Source: Clostridiales bacterium
GTDB lineage: Bacteria > Bacillota > Clostridia > Oscillospirales > Oscillospiraceae
Direction: 5' to 3'
Assembly: GCA_021205375.1 (NCBI GenBank)
Contig: JAJPXR010000124.1
Location: forward strand, 1 to 14,076
DNA length: 14,076 nucleotides
This document shows positions 1-7,374 of the stretch, in pieces (position 1 is the first letter of the stretch; each line of letters begins with the position of its first letter). A model generated the notes under the pieces. It was not told the DNA's origin and did no database searches. It was given only the letters and a program-made list of their open reading frames with translations. Position numbers and translations under genes: made by a program.

Positions 1-4
1 GAAT

Positions 5-33
5 TTGGGGCCAGGTGCTTTACCTGACCCCAA
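5..33. other. Stem-loop at window edge, possible weak terminator
   Basis: A 12-bp stem with one C/A mismatch (arms at 5-16 and 22-33, loop 17-21) reads TTGGGG...CCCCAA at its base. On the plus strand it is followed only by an interrupted T-rich stretch (CATTTATTATAG), so it could be a weak terminator for a gene lying left of the window. The hairpin is directly visible; its role is a guess. Confidence 0.35.
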
Positions 34-61
34 CATTTATTATAGAACCTGTGTTCTCAAA

Positions 62-100
62 CGAAAAACGGCCTTGAAACCATCCGGTTCCAAAGCCGCT
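62..100 (-). terminator. Rho-independent terminator of the solute-binding protein gene
   Basis: Read on the minus strand, arms 86-98 and 69-81 form a 13-bp stem with two mismatches around a 4-nt loop (82-85). The stem is followed at once by TTTTTCGTTT (68 down to about 59). It lies about 55 bp after the stop codon of the minus-strand lipoprotein gene and would end that transcript. No transporter permease gene lies between the stop codon and this terminator. Confidence 0.8.
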
Positions 101-155
101 TCTTTATCGTGAGCAAGAATCAGAGTAAACAGGGGTTGGTTAAACAGAGCCGCCG

Positions 156-1649
156 TCACGCCCCGTCCGCCTGCTCCGCCGCCCACTGGTCCAACTGCCG
201 CTGCTTCTCCGCGATAATTGTGTCGATGCCCGCCTCTTTCAGTTCCTCCACAAACTTTGGAATTTCCTCATCTGGGTCCACACAGCCGCAGTCCAGCACA
301 GGGAAATAGTATTCCACCACTGCCTGACACAATGCCACCTCCTTGGATACGGGCGAGGAATCAAAGACAAAGCCGCAGGCCGGGGAAACCACGTCGTTTT
401 CCGCGAAGGTCAGGCATTTTTCCTCGTAATTCTCCCCGTAGTCCGCCGAAGGATACCGCAGCATTTGGTTCAGGGGCTGGCCATAGAGCAGGAAGTAGCC
501 GCCGCTGTGGTCCGCGGTTCCGTTCTCAGTCAGGGTGTAATTGACACCCTCGATGCCATGCTCCAGCAGATTGACCACATATTCATCGGTGTAAAGCAGG
601 TTCAAAAGCTGCATGGCCTTTTCCGGCGCATCGCAGGAGGCGGAGATACAGACGCCCTCCAGCCCCATCTGGTAGCTGGTGAGCAATTGGGGTTGGTCGC
701 TCAACTGCACCTCCACCACAACGCTGGATTCCGACACCTCGCTGCCGTAGTCCCCGGTGGGCATAATGGTGCTCAGGGTACAGAAGGCCGTCCCTTCCTC
801 CACCATGGACGCGCCGCTCTGCTGGGAGACCACCGCGTCCTGGGACAGATACCCCTTTTGGTTCCACTGGTAGAGGAACCGGGTCAGTTCCAAAAATTCC
901 TCCGTCTCGTACCAGTCCACCACCGTCAGGGAGTTGTCGGCCCGGAGGTTCAGCACTCCCAGCGTGTCGCCCAGGCAGTCGTAACCCCCAAGAAGCTGGG
1001 TCAGGCTGGCGGAGCCGGAGGACGTGAAGGGAACCACATCTGGCTCGTTTTGCAAAATGACCTCCAGCATGGGCTCCACGTCCGCCAGCGTCTCAATGGA
1101 ACTGATGTCAAAGCCGTACTTGCGCACCAGCGCGGCGTTAAACTCCAGGCTGGTCCCCATGGTGTAGTTGTCCCGCACTGCCGGGACCATATACTGCACA
1201 CCGTTCAACTGCCCCGTGGAGAGGACCTCGTCAGCGCTGTCCAGCACCCCTTGCCCGTACTCCGTCAGCAGGTCATCCAGCGGAAGGATCAGCCCCGCGT
1301 CCACCATGGTGGAGAGCAGCTCCTCTCCTGGCAGCAGCGAGAAAAAGTCCAGCTTTTCCGTGCTGGAGGACTGGAGCAGATAGTAGTCCTCCAGCGAGCT
1401 GATGGACACCGCTACAAAGGAGACCTGCACGCCGATTTGTTCGCTGAGGTAGTCGTTCAGGGTCTCCTCCACCTGGTCGATGTTCTCCGGCAGGGCGTCG
1501 TCCACGATCAGCGGAAAGCGCAGCGTCACCACTTCCTCATCCTCCGGGGCTGAGGACGAACCGGCTGTCTCCTTTGTCTCCCCGCCGCAGGAGCAGCCAA
1601 ACAGCAGCAGCGCCGCAAGGAGCAGGCAAATCAAGCTTTTCTTTTTCAT
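156..1649 (-). CDS. Extracellular solute-binding lipoprotein (family 1, DUF3502-type C-terminus)
   Basis: A 497-residue substrate-binding protein expected to be lipid-anchored on the outer face of the membrane. The start at 1649 is chosen because GGAAGGAG lies about 8 nt upstream and the product then opens with MKKKS, a Leu-rich core and a lipobox LLFGC (Cys19). The longer reading frame adds 40 residues with no ribosome binding site. After the lipobox comes a Ser/Glu-rich linker, then the PENIDQVEETLNDYLSEQIG segment typical of YtcQ/LplA-like sugar-binding proteins. The C-terminus (FDSSPV, VDPDEEIPKFVEELK, IIAEKQRQLDQW) matches the DUF3502 tail of that group. Family members normally work with two LplB/YtcP-type permeases for oligosaccharides, but none is present here and a terminator follows directly. 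It may therefore use permeases elsewhere or act as a sensory partner of the adjacent YesM-like kinase (inference). The ligand is unknown. Confidence 0.88.
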   Translation of the reverse strand: MKKKSLICLLLAALLLFGCSCGGETKETAGSSSAPEDEEVVTLRFPLIVDDALPENIDQVEETLNDYLSEQIGVQVSFVAVSISSLEDYYLLQSSSTEKLDFFSLLPGEELLSTMVDAGLILPLDDLLTEYGQGVLDSADEVLSTGQLNGVQYMVPAVRDNYTMGTSLEFNAALVRKYGFDISSIETLADVEPMLEVILQNEPDVVPFTSSGSASLTQLLGGYDCLGDTLGVLNLRADNSLTVVDWYETEEFLELTRFLYQWNQKGYLSQDAVVSQQSGASMVEEGTAFCTLSTIMPTGDYGSEVSESSVVVEVQLSDQPQLLTSYQMGLEGVCISASCDAPEKAMQLLNLLYTDEYVVNLLEHGIEGVNYTLTENGTADHSGGYFLLYGQPLNQMLRYPSADYGENYEEKCLTFAENDVVSPACGFVFDSSPVSKEVALCQAVVEYYFPVLDCGCVDPDEEIPKFVEELKEAGIDTIIAEKQRQLDQWAAEQADGA

Positions 1650-1756
1650 TTCTTTGCGCTCCTTCCAGGTCGCTTTATGTAAGAAATCCTTGCAAATTCC
1701 GACCACTTTGCCCGTATCAGTTGCAATATTGGTCTGTGTCTGGTATGCTTTGGTTA

Positions 1757-1933
1757 AGCTATTAGCCATTAGCCGTTAGCCGTTAGCTGTTAGTCAGGCG
1801 TTACCAGCTAAAAGTGAACAGCACGAAACGTCGGTTGGTTGTTAGCGTTTTTTTGTGTGGCGAAACCAAAGCGCAGAACAAATCGTGAAGCAGCACAAAG
1901 CTAATAGCTAAAAGCCAAAAGCTAATAGCTCGG
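1757..1933. repeat. MITE-like element A with inverted heptamer arrays
   Basis: Five tandem AGCYRTT heptamers (1757-1791) face an array of AGCTAAT/AGCTAAA/AGCCAAA/AGCTAAT units (1899-1926), the reverse complement of the same unit. They flank a unique core of about 107 bp (1792-1898). The arms can pair into a long hairpin. The reverse complement of this element aligns with the element at 3540-3710 in the arms and at both ends of the core: AGCTTTGT just inside one arm, and TGCTGTTC plus CCTGACTAAC at the other. No reading frame or transposase is present. The element fills most of the 272-bp gap between the lipoprotein and response regulator genes and overlaps the end of the latter. I cannot assign it to a named family. 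Confidence 0.75.
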
Positions 1934-3514
1934 TGAAGCCGCTCCCCGTCGGCAGCTCTGGGGCGAAACGCCGTAGGTCTTTTTGAAAATGCGGTTGAAG
2001 CTGGTGTAGTTGTAATACCCCACCCGATAGGCCACGTCCGCGATGGGCAGGTGGCTGGTCTCCAGCAGCAGCTTGGCCTGCTCCATGCGGCGGTTCACGA
2101 TGTAGCCCTTGATGGAGGTCCCGGTGGCCCGCTTGAAAATGCGGGTGAGATAATCCTGATTCAGGTGGACGTTTTCCGCGATTTGCGCCATGTCCAGCTT
2201 TTCCGACAGGTGTTCCTCGATGAACTGCTGGGTGGCCTGCACCGGGTCGTCGCTGGCAGCGGCCTGCTGCTCCAAGAGGCTGAGAGAGCGCTCCACCCAC
2301 GCCGCCATGTTGTCCAGCCCTCGGTCCGACATCTCGAAGCAGTGGGCGTTTTGGGGGTCGGCGGTCAGTTGGTTCAGGGGGAAGTGGTGCTTTTCGGCGT
2401 AGGCGGTCAACAGGCCGGAGTAGCGGCTGTTAAACTGCTGAAATCGCTTTTTATTGAACCAAACGTTGTCCTCCTGGCTGGAGAGGTACGCAACGATCTC
2501 TGTGCGGGCCTTTTCCAGCTGCCCGTCCTCCAGCAGGCCGTTCCACCGCTGAAACCGTTCCTCCAGGTCGCTCTCCACCGGCAGGGCCGGTTCCGCCTTC
2601 CCGTGGACGGAGATGCCGTTGTTTTTCAGGTGGCTGTTGTCCATCCGCATGAGACATTCCATTTCCTCCGCGGCGTCCTCGATGTGGGTGGGCTGGCCCA
2701 GATAGCAGACGGAGCGTACCTCCAGATATTTTCGCTCGGAGGCCAGATACTGTTCCGCGAAGCTGCGGCAGCACCGGAACAGAGCCGACCCGTCCTCTCC
2801 GCCGCAGATGCACATCTGCCCATGCTGTCCAAAGGGAAAGACGGTGAAAAAGGAACTGGCCGGTCCTGCCGCTCCCTCGAACAGCTCCGCTACCACGTTG
2901 TGGACGGCGTACCGGTTCAGCCGGTGGGTGGTCTCCATGTCCTTGCCCCAGTTCCGCACCACCACCAGACAGGTGCAGTAATACCAGGCTGGGTCCAGCG
3001 GCAGCCCAAGCTGCCCGATGCGTGCGGCGATGGCCGGACGGTTGGAGGGGATGTCCTCGTAGAACAGCTCCTGCCAGAACTGGTGACACAGGTTGTCCTG
3101 GTCCTCCTCCATCAGACGGCTGGCGGACTGGGCCGCTTGCAGGGCCTGCCGCTTCTGAATGGCGGCGGTCAGGACTGATTTCAGCTCTTCCGGGTCGATG
3201 GGCTTCAGCAGATAAGCCTCGCTGCCCAGTTGAATGGCTTTCTGGGCGTAGGAAAACTCCGCGTAGCAGGTCATATAGATGCAGGAGATTTGGAGCTGCT
3301 GCTCGTTGACCCATTCCAGCAGTTCCAGCCCGGACTGCTGGGGCATTTCGATGTCGCAGAGCAACAGGTCAATTTGATTTTCCTCCATGCACTGCCTGGC
3401 CTCAGCCGCGCTCAGGGCGGTAAAACAGTGGTCAATGCCGATCGTTTCCCAATCCAACATATGCGAGACAGCCCGGATGGAGCTGATCTCATCGTCAACA
3501 ATGAGCAGATTCAT
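1922..3514 (-). CDS. AraC-type response regulator (YesN-like)
   Basis: A 530-residue cytoplasmic response regulator. The receiver domain (about 1-120) shows the acidic pair in LLIVDDE (Asp7, Asp8), the phospho-acceptor Asp54 in LLLCDIEMPQQSG, a Thr in YMTCYAEF and the conserved Lys104 in YLLKPID. A long, poorly conserved middle region follows. Residues about 424-523 form a double helix-turn-helix of the AraC/XylS type (MAQIAENVHLNQDYLTRIFK, then IADVAYRVGYYNYTSFNRIF). GGAAAGGAG lies just before the start codon. It is divergent from the histidine kinase at 3730 and is its likely partner. It is the only transcription factor in the window, so it is the prime candidate to bind the three 21-bp direct-repeat operators (inference). 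The last codons (SPSY) and the TAG stop are supplied by heptamer repeat element A, so the present C-terminus is probably not ancestral. Confidence 0.93.
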   Translation of the reverse strand: MNLLIVDDEISSIRAVSHMLDWETIGIDHCFTALSAAEARQCMEENQIDLLLCDIEMPQQSGLELLEWVNEQQLQISCIYMTCYAEFSYAQKAIQLGSEAYLLKPIDPEELKSVLTAAIQKRQALQAAQSASRLMEEDQDNLCHQFWQELFYEDIPSNRPAIAARIGQLGLPLDPAWYYCTCLVVVRNWGKDMETTHRLNRYAVHNVVAELFEGAAGPASSFFTVFPFGQHGQMCICGGEDGSALFRCCRSFAEQYLASERKYLEVRSVCYLGQPTHIEDAAEEMECLMRMDNSHLKNNGISVHGKAEPALPVESDLEERFQRWNGLLEDGQLEKARTEIVAYLSSQEDNVWFNKKRFQQFNSRYSGLLTAYAEKHHFPLNQLTADPQNAHCFEMSDRGLDNMAAWVERSLSLLEQQAAASDDPVQATQQFIEEHLSEKLDMAQIAENVHLNQDYLTRIFKRATGTSIKGYIVNRRMEQAKLLLETSHLPIADVAYRVGYYNYTSFNRIFKKTYGVSPQSCRRGAASPSY

Positions 3515-3539
3515 GTTTCTCCTTTCCCTATTGTAGCTC

Positions 3540-3710
3540 CTGGCTCTTGGCTATTAGCTCTTAGCTTTGTAGTTCTTTGCGTTATGTGCTACGCTTACCG
3601 TTTGCATTACGTTACAAACGGGAGGTTTTGCACTTCATTTCCTTTTTTGCTGTTCGTTTAAGTCTGGCAATACCTGACTAACGGCTAATGGCTAACAGCT
3701 AACAGCTCAT
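3540..3710. repeat. MITE-like element B, homologous to element A
   Basis: The left arm (about 3541-3568) has units of the form TGGCTAT/TAGCTCT/TAGCTTT. The right arm (3676-3710) reads GACTAAC, GGCTAAT, GGCTAAC, AGCTAAC, AGCTCAT. The core between them is about 107-109 bp. The core starts AGCTTTGT and ends TGCTGTTC...CCTGACTAAC, as in the reverse complement of element A; the middle is diverged. Inside it, CCGTTTG (3598-3604) and CAAACGG (3615-3621) form an inverted repeat not kept in A. The element fills nearly all of the 215-bp divergent gap between response regulator and kinase, so promoters of one or both genes must lie inside or beside it. No clear -35/-10 pair was recognised. Confidence 0.75.
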
Positions 3711-3729
3711 TTCAGACGGAGGCGCTTCC

Positions 3730-5352
3730 ATGAAACAGAAATTTTTTAATATAATCCATTCTATCACAATGCCAGTATTCCTGACCATCCTTTTTTTGAT
3801 GTTGCCGGTGGTTTTTCTCTCCTGCTACATCAACTGGAGCTATATGCGCAGCGGCATGGAGCAGGTGGAGCAGGCTCGCGTTCAACTGCTGGAAAGTTAT
3901 ATGTCTCAAATCGACCGGGAGCTGGACATGGCGGAGAACTATGTCAACTCCATGACCTTCTACAGCAGCAGCACCGTCTATCTGCTGGACCGCAGCTCCT
4001 CCCACTTCTACTACTCAGCCAATGCCCTCAACACGGAAATTGCAAAGACAGCCCTCTACTACCAATATATCACCGGTTTTTACTTCTACATTCCGGAGAG
4101 TGACTTTCAGTACGTCTATCTGCGGGACACCTCCCAGCCGGAGAGCCAGCAGGAGATGACTGAGTACATCACGGAGACCTTCACGGTCTTCGCTCAGGAA
4201 AGTTCTGAATGGAAGTATGTAGAAATCGACGGTTCGCCCTATCTGATGCAGGGGTACTGCTCCAACGGCATCTATGGTGGCTCCTTTGTGGCGCTGAACG
4301 CTCTGCCGGAGATGCAGGACGCAGATGTGTTCTTTGTGGATGCGGAACAGGTGGACGCACTGGAAACGGACAAAGGGGAGCAACTGCTCACGGTCCAATC
4401 GGACAAGTGTACCCTCACCGTCTGCGAGCGGCTGAACCAGCAGGAGGCCCTGTCCTCTCTGCCCTTCTTCCAGCGGTATTTTCGCTTCGTTACCCTGTTT
4501 ATGGTGCTGATGCTGCCTCTGGTGTATCTTGTGCTGCGGCGGCTCATCATCCTGCCCCTGCGCCGCCTGACAGCGGCTATGGAGCGGCTGGAGCAGAGCG
4601 ACTTCGACGCGCTCATCACCCACGGCTCCCGCACCACGGAGTTTGCCCAAATCGAGCACACCTTCAACCATATGGCGGGCAAGATACAGGGACTGAAAAT
4701 CGAGGTCTACGAGAAACAACTGGAAAACCAGCGGACCCGGCTGAAAAACCTGTCCTATCAGCTACGGCCTCACTTCATGATCAACTCCCTGAACATGGCC
4801 TATAACATGATTCTAAGCCGGGAGTACGACACCGCCGCAAAGCTGATGCGGTTTTCCGCCAGCTATATGCGCTACCTGCTGAAAACGGAGGACGACTTTG
4901 TCCCCCTCCAGGCGGAGCTGGCCCACATTCAGGACTACATCAACATCCAACAGCTTCGCTATGAGGGGCAGTTCACCTACGAAACGGCGGTGGACCCCTT
5001 TGTGGAGGATATTTTCATCCCCAATATGGTGCTGCAAAACTTCATCGAAAACTCGGTGAAATACTCCATCGGCCCCGACCACAAAACGCTGATTCAACTG
5101 ACCGTGGACTACGACGAAGCGGACGGCGTTCCGTGCGCTGTCATCGCCGTGCGGGACAACGGCGGCGGCTACCCGGCGTGGCTGCTGGAGGCGCTGGAAA
5201 AACACGATTACGACGCCCTGCGGGAGCGGGTGGGGCTGCAAAACACCATGCTTCGGATACAGATGCTCTACGGCGACCGGGCGGAGTGCCGGTTCTACAA
5301 CGACAACGGGGCCGTCAGCCGGTTCCGCTTCCCGCTGGACGCCGAGGAATGA
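3730..5352 (+). CDS. Sensor histidine kinase (YesM-like, His_kinase/HATPase_c)
   Basis: A 540-residue membrane sensor kinase. Transmembrane helix 1 is at about 12-32, an extracytoplasmic sensing region at about 33-250, and transmembrane helix 2 at about 252-272 (FVTLFMVLMLPLVYLVL). A HAMP-like segment (about 273-325) ends in an amphipathic helix. The phospho-acceptor His348 sits in QLRPHFMINSLN, a variant of the usual QINPHFLFNTLN. The ATPase domain shows the N-box in QNFIENSVKYSI (Asn441) and the G-box DNGGG (476-480). GGAGG lies about 10 nt before the start codon. It should phosphorylate the divergently encoded AraC-type regulator. The signal is unknown; a sugar or the nearby solute-binding lipoprotein is plausible. 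The DUF3237 gene follows after 34 bp in the same direction. Confidence 0.93.
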   Translation: MKQKFFNIIHSITMPVFLTILFLMLPVVFLSCYINWSYMRSGMEQVEQARVQLLESYMSQIDRELDMAENYVNSMTFYSSSTVYLLDRSSSHFYYSANALNTEIAKTALYYQYITGFYFYIPESDFQYVYLRDTSQPESQQEMTEYITETFTVFAQESSEWKYVEIDGSPYLMQGYCSNGIYGGSFVALNALPEMQDADVFFVDAEQVDALETDKGEQLLTVQSDKCTLTVCERLNQQEALSSLPFFQRYFRFVTLFMVLMLPLVYLVLRRLIILPLRRLTAAMERLEQSDFDALITHGSRTTEFAQIEHTFNHMAGKIQGLKIEVYEKQLENQRTRLKNLSYQLRPHFMINSLNMAYNMILSREYDTAAKLMRFSASYMRYLLKTEDDFVPLQAELAHIQDYINIQQLRYEGQFTYETAVDPFVEDIFIPNMVLQNFIENSVKYSIGPDHKTLIQLTVDYDEADGVPCAVIAVRDNGGGYPAWLLEALEKHDYDALRERVGLQNTMLRIQMLYGDRAECRFYNDNGAVSRFRFPLDAEE

Positions 5353-5386
5353 TGAAAATCAAACACAGCAACGCAAGGAGGAACCT

Positions 5387-5815
5387 ATGGACAAGCAGAT
5401 CATGACCTTTCAAATTTTCATTGACAAAGCCCAAATCTCCGATCTGAAAAGCCCCTGTGGAGCGGTGACCATGATCCCCTTCACGGGAAGGGTGGAATCC
5501 GAACTGTTTTCGGGGGAGATCCTGCCGGGCGGCGTGGACGTGCAGGTAGAGGACCCCGCCGGGACCCGGCATATGTGCGCCCGATACATGTTCCGGGGGC
5601 GGGACAGCGCGGGGGCAGAGTGTCAGCTCTTTGTGGAGAACAACGCCTATTACGCCCCGGCGAAGGGCGCCGCCCCGTTTATCAGCGCCTGTCCCAAATT
5701 CCTGACCGACAGCGAGACCCTGCGTCCCTATCTGTGTCAGTCCCGCTTCCGCGCCGAGGTCCACAATGCGGAGGGCGGCGTAGAAATCCGGATTTTTGAT
5801 GTGCTGGGAGAGTAG
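5387..5815 (+). CDS. DUF3237 family protein
   Basis: A 142-residue protein with no signal peptide or membrane segment, so probably cytoplasmic. The core IPFTGRVESELFSGEILPGG, then VDVQVEDPAGT, CARYMFRG and LFVENNAYY, matches the usual DUF3237 pattern (IPITGG...G.VLPGGADWQ...DARY...I.V.N.G). The C-terminus (RFRAEVHNAEGGVEIRIFDV) also fits. AAGGAGG lies about 6 nt before ATG. The family has no firmly established biochemical role, and I do not assign one. It lies 34 bp after the kinase gene with no terminator between, so the two are likely co-transcribed. Its TAG stop overlaps the first base of the operator for the downstream glycoside hydrolase. Its placement in a glycoside-use locus suggests a role with a glycoside or aglycone (inference). 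Confidence 0.75.
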   Translation: MDKQIMTFQIFIDKAQISDLKSPCGAVTMIPFTGRVESELFSGEILPGGVDVQVEDPAGTRHMCARYMFRGRDSAGAECQLFVENNAYYAPAKGAAPFISACPKFLTDSETLRPYLCQSRFRAEVHNAEGGVEIRIFDVLGE

Positions 5816-5843
5816 GTCGGAAAAGGGGAACTTCCGGTAGGAT
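5815..5843 (+). promoter_or_regulatory. Direct-repeat operator 1 (upstream of the GH-A hydrolase)
   Basis: Half-sites GGTCGGA (from 5815) and GGTAGGA (from 5836) are in direct orientation with starts exactly 21 bp apart. The segment matches the site at 11909-11937 in 26 of 29 positions by eye and shares its GGTCGGA/AGGG/AA/GGT skeleton with 10226-10254. It starts on the last base of the DUF3237 stop codon and lies 37 bp (second half-site to -10 box) before TATAAT. Two direct half-sites two helical turns apart is the usual binding geometry of AraC-family activators. Confidence 0.7.
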
Positions 5844-5849
5844 TCCGGC

Positions 5850-5878
5850 TGTTTTGACTGGGGGATTTCTTCTATAAT
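5850..5878 (+). promoter_or_regulatory. Promoter of the GH-A hydrolase gene
   Basis: A perfect -10 hexamer TATAAT lies at 5873-5878. The region 17 bp upstream (5850-5855) is not a recognisable -35. A TTGACT at 5854-5859 is only 13 bp from the -10 box, too close for a normal sigma-70-type promoter. Together with the operator immediately upstream this suggests an activator-dependent promoter. Confidence 0.6.
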
Positions 5879-5934
5879 GGCAGCAGTAAAAGCCCACAGT
5901 GGGCAACACTGGACTTATTATAGGAGGTAAAACG

Positions 5935-7158
5935 ATGTATTCAGAACGCTTTTTCGGAGTTGGGGAGCCGCTGATCCAGCGGGAAGGGGATATTGGCGTC
6001 CCCGCAGCGGCCTATCTGGATCTGGTGAAGGGGATGGGCTGCAACGCCTACCGCTCCTGGATGCACATTCCCGATGTGCTGAAGGACCCCGTCACCCCCA
6101 ATGAGGACGTGGTGGCTATGCACACCAAACTGCTGGACCGGGCCGTAGAGCTGGACATCGAAGTCACCGGCATGAGCCACGACTGGTTCCTGCCTGCGGG
6201 CTGCAAGCAGAAGTCCGGCCACGCCATGCCGCCCCGGGACCTGACCCCCGGCAGCCTTTATATGCAGGCGCTGGAGATGCTGGAGCAGAGCTGGTACACC
6301 ATGGCGAAGCTGTTCCCCCAGGTCACCATCTGGGAAGTGGGCAACGAGTGGAACCTGAACGCCTTCCTGCACCCGGACGGATTTCTGGACAGCGACATGA
6401 GCCCCCCCTTCTCTCCGGAGGAGAAGATGGACATTGCGGTGGACATGATGTACTTCTCCACCAAAGGCGTCCGCCGGGGCAACCCCAAAGCGAAGGTGGC
6501 CTCCTTCTCTCCGGCGCTGAGCACGCCGGGGCTGGGCGGGGGCCTGCCGGACTTCCTGCCGGTGATGTACGGCGTGGCCTGGGCGCTGGATATGGTGTAC
6601 AGCCGCATCAAGTCCGGCAACTTCTGGTCCACCAACACCGACGATTACTTCGACATCGTGGCCTGGCACCCCTATGTGTTCACCATCAAGCCGGTGGCCT
6701 CGGACAAAGACCTGTTCCTGAACGTGGAAGAGCCGGACAGCCTGTGGTGGAGCTACAACGACGCCGCCTACAAGGTCATGTGCAAGTACGGCGACGGCCA
6801 CAAGCAGGTCATTCTGACCGAGACGGGCTTCACCGACTGCGGCGACCCGGAGCTGGAGGAGCGGTACGCCGCCTACAACAAGAAGATCCTGCAAATGGCC
6901 TCGGAGATGCCCTATGTGCGGACGCTGCACAACTTCCGGCTGCTCAACGAGGAGGCCATGCTCCAGCGGGCGGGCATCGAGCAGAATCAGATCGGCGGGC
7001 TGACCGAGGTGTACTTCGGCCTCTTTACCGACCCCTCCGGCGCTGAGGGCTGCCGCCCCCGGAAGCGGGCGCTGGCCATTCAGGAAATGGCAGGCGGCAC
7101 CGGCGACCTGTGGGTGCTGGGGAAGGAAATTACCTCACAAGTACCGAAGAAAAGCTGA
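5935..7158 (+). CDS. Clan GH-A glycoside hydrolase, family not resolved
   Basis: A 407-residue protein. The start at 5935 is chosen for AGGAGG 7 nt upstream; a longer frame from 5899 has no such site. There is no signal peptide, so it should act in the cytoplasm. It reads as a (beta/alpha)8 hydrolase: the probable acid/base Glu138 lies in IWEVGNEWN (Asn-Glu pair of clan GH-A at the end of strand 4) and the probable nucleophile Glu296 in VILTETGF (strand 7), with IVAWHPY between them. The arrangement resembles GH39/GH5-like enzymes, but I cannot place it in a numbered family or name its substrate. It has its own operator and promoter and ends before a strong terminator, so it is a single-gene unit. 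It faces the rhamnosidase convergently, and a joint role in trimming glycosides is likely (inference). Confidence 0.8.
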   Translation: MYSERFFGVGEPLIQREGDIGVPAAAYLDLVKGMGCNAYRSWMHIPDVLKDPVTPNEDVVAMHTKLLDRAVELDIEVTGMSHDWFLPAGCKQKSGHAMPPRDLTPGSLYMQALEMLEQSWYTMAKLFPQVTIWEVGNEWNLNAFLHPDGFLDSDMSPPFSPEEKMDIAVDMMYFSTKGVRRGNPKAKVASFSPALSTPGLGGGLPDFLPVMYGVAWALDMVYSRIKSGNFWSTNTDDYFDIVAWHPYVFTIKPVASDKDLFLNVEEPDSLWWSYNDAAYKVMCKYGDGHKQVILTETGFTDCGDPELEERYAAYNKKILQMASEMPYVRTLHNFRLLNEEAMLQRAGIEQNQIGGLTEVYFGLFTDPSGAEGCRPRKRALAIQEMAGGTGDLWVLGKEITSQVPKKS

Positions 7159-7195
7159 CACCTGATTATCCCTTTCACTCAGCCATGTACCAGAA

Positions 7196-7257
7196 ACCCC
7201 TCCGCCACCGCCTAAAGGCGGCGGCCCTCCTCCCCTTTCAGGGGAGGCAAGAGGGGT
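7196..7257. repeat. Intergenic palindromic element, ACCCCTC...GAGGGGT family, copy 1
   Basis: Terminal inverted repeats ACCCCTC (7196-7202) and GAGGGGT (7251-7257) enclose two perfect or near-perfect hairpins. Arms 7204-7212/7217-7225 surround a TAAA loop, and CCTCCCC (7229-7235) pairs with GGGGAGG (7241-7247) around TTTCA. The whole would fold as a three-way junction. A second copy begins at 14024. It lies about 37 bp after the GH-A hydrolase stop codon, ahead of its terminator. Confidence 0.7.
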
Positions 7258-7312
7258 GGTCTGTTGTCAAACGGTGGTTCTCCGTGGAAAACTTGTACTA
7301 TGACGGGTAAAG

Positions 7313-7374
7313 TGCTGTGCAAACAGTAAACACTGTCCTGGCTAACAGCCAGGAGCTAATAGCTAACAGCTCAA
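7313..7374. repeat. Partial copy of the heptamer element (right arm only)
   Basis: GGCTAAC, AGCCAGG, AGCTAAT, AGCTAAC and AGCTCAA lie in tandem from 7340 to 7374. They are preceded at 7313 by TGCTGTGC about 24 bp from CCTGGCTAAC, the layout seen at the right end of elements A and B. No left arm is visible upstream. CCTGGCT (7337-7343) and AGCCAGG (7347-7353) also make a 7-bp hairpin. The array runs directly into the terminator stem. Confidence 0.5.

Noticed and set aside
1698..1704. GGTCGGA on the minus strand upstream of the lipoprotein gene, as a fourth operator
   Set aside because: There is no second half-site 21 bp to either side and no -10 box at the expected distance. A single 7-mer can occur by chance.
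1757..1933. Heptamer arrays as a CRISPR array
   Set aside because: The 7-bp units are directly adjacent without spacers, and no cas genes are present.
3530..3535. TACAAT on the minus strand as -10 box of the response regulator gene
   Set aside because: It would start the transcript within or next to the ribosome binding site, and no -35 is present at the proper distance.
5854..5859. TTGACT as -35 of the GH-A hydrolase promoter
   Set aside because: It is only 13 bp from TATAAT, too short for a usual promoter, and the other two promoters of the set lack any equivalent.
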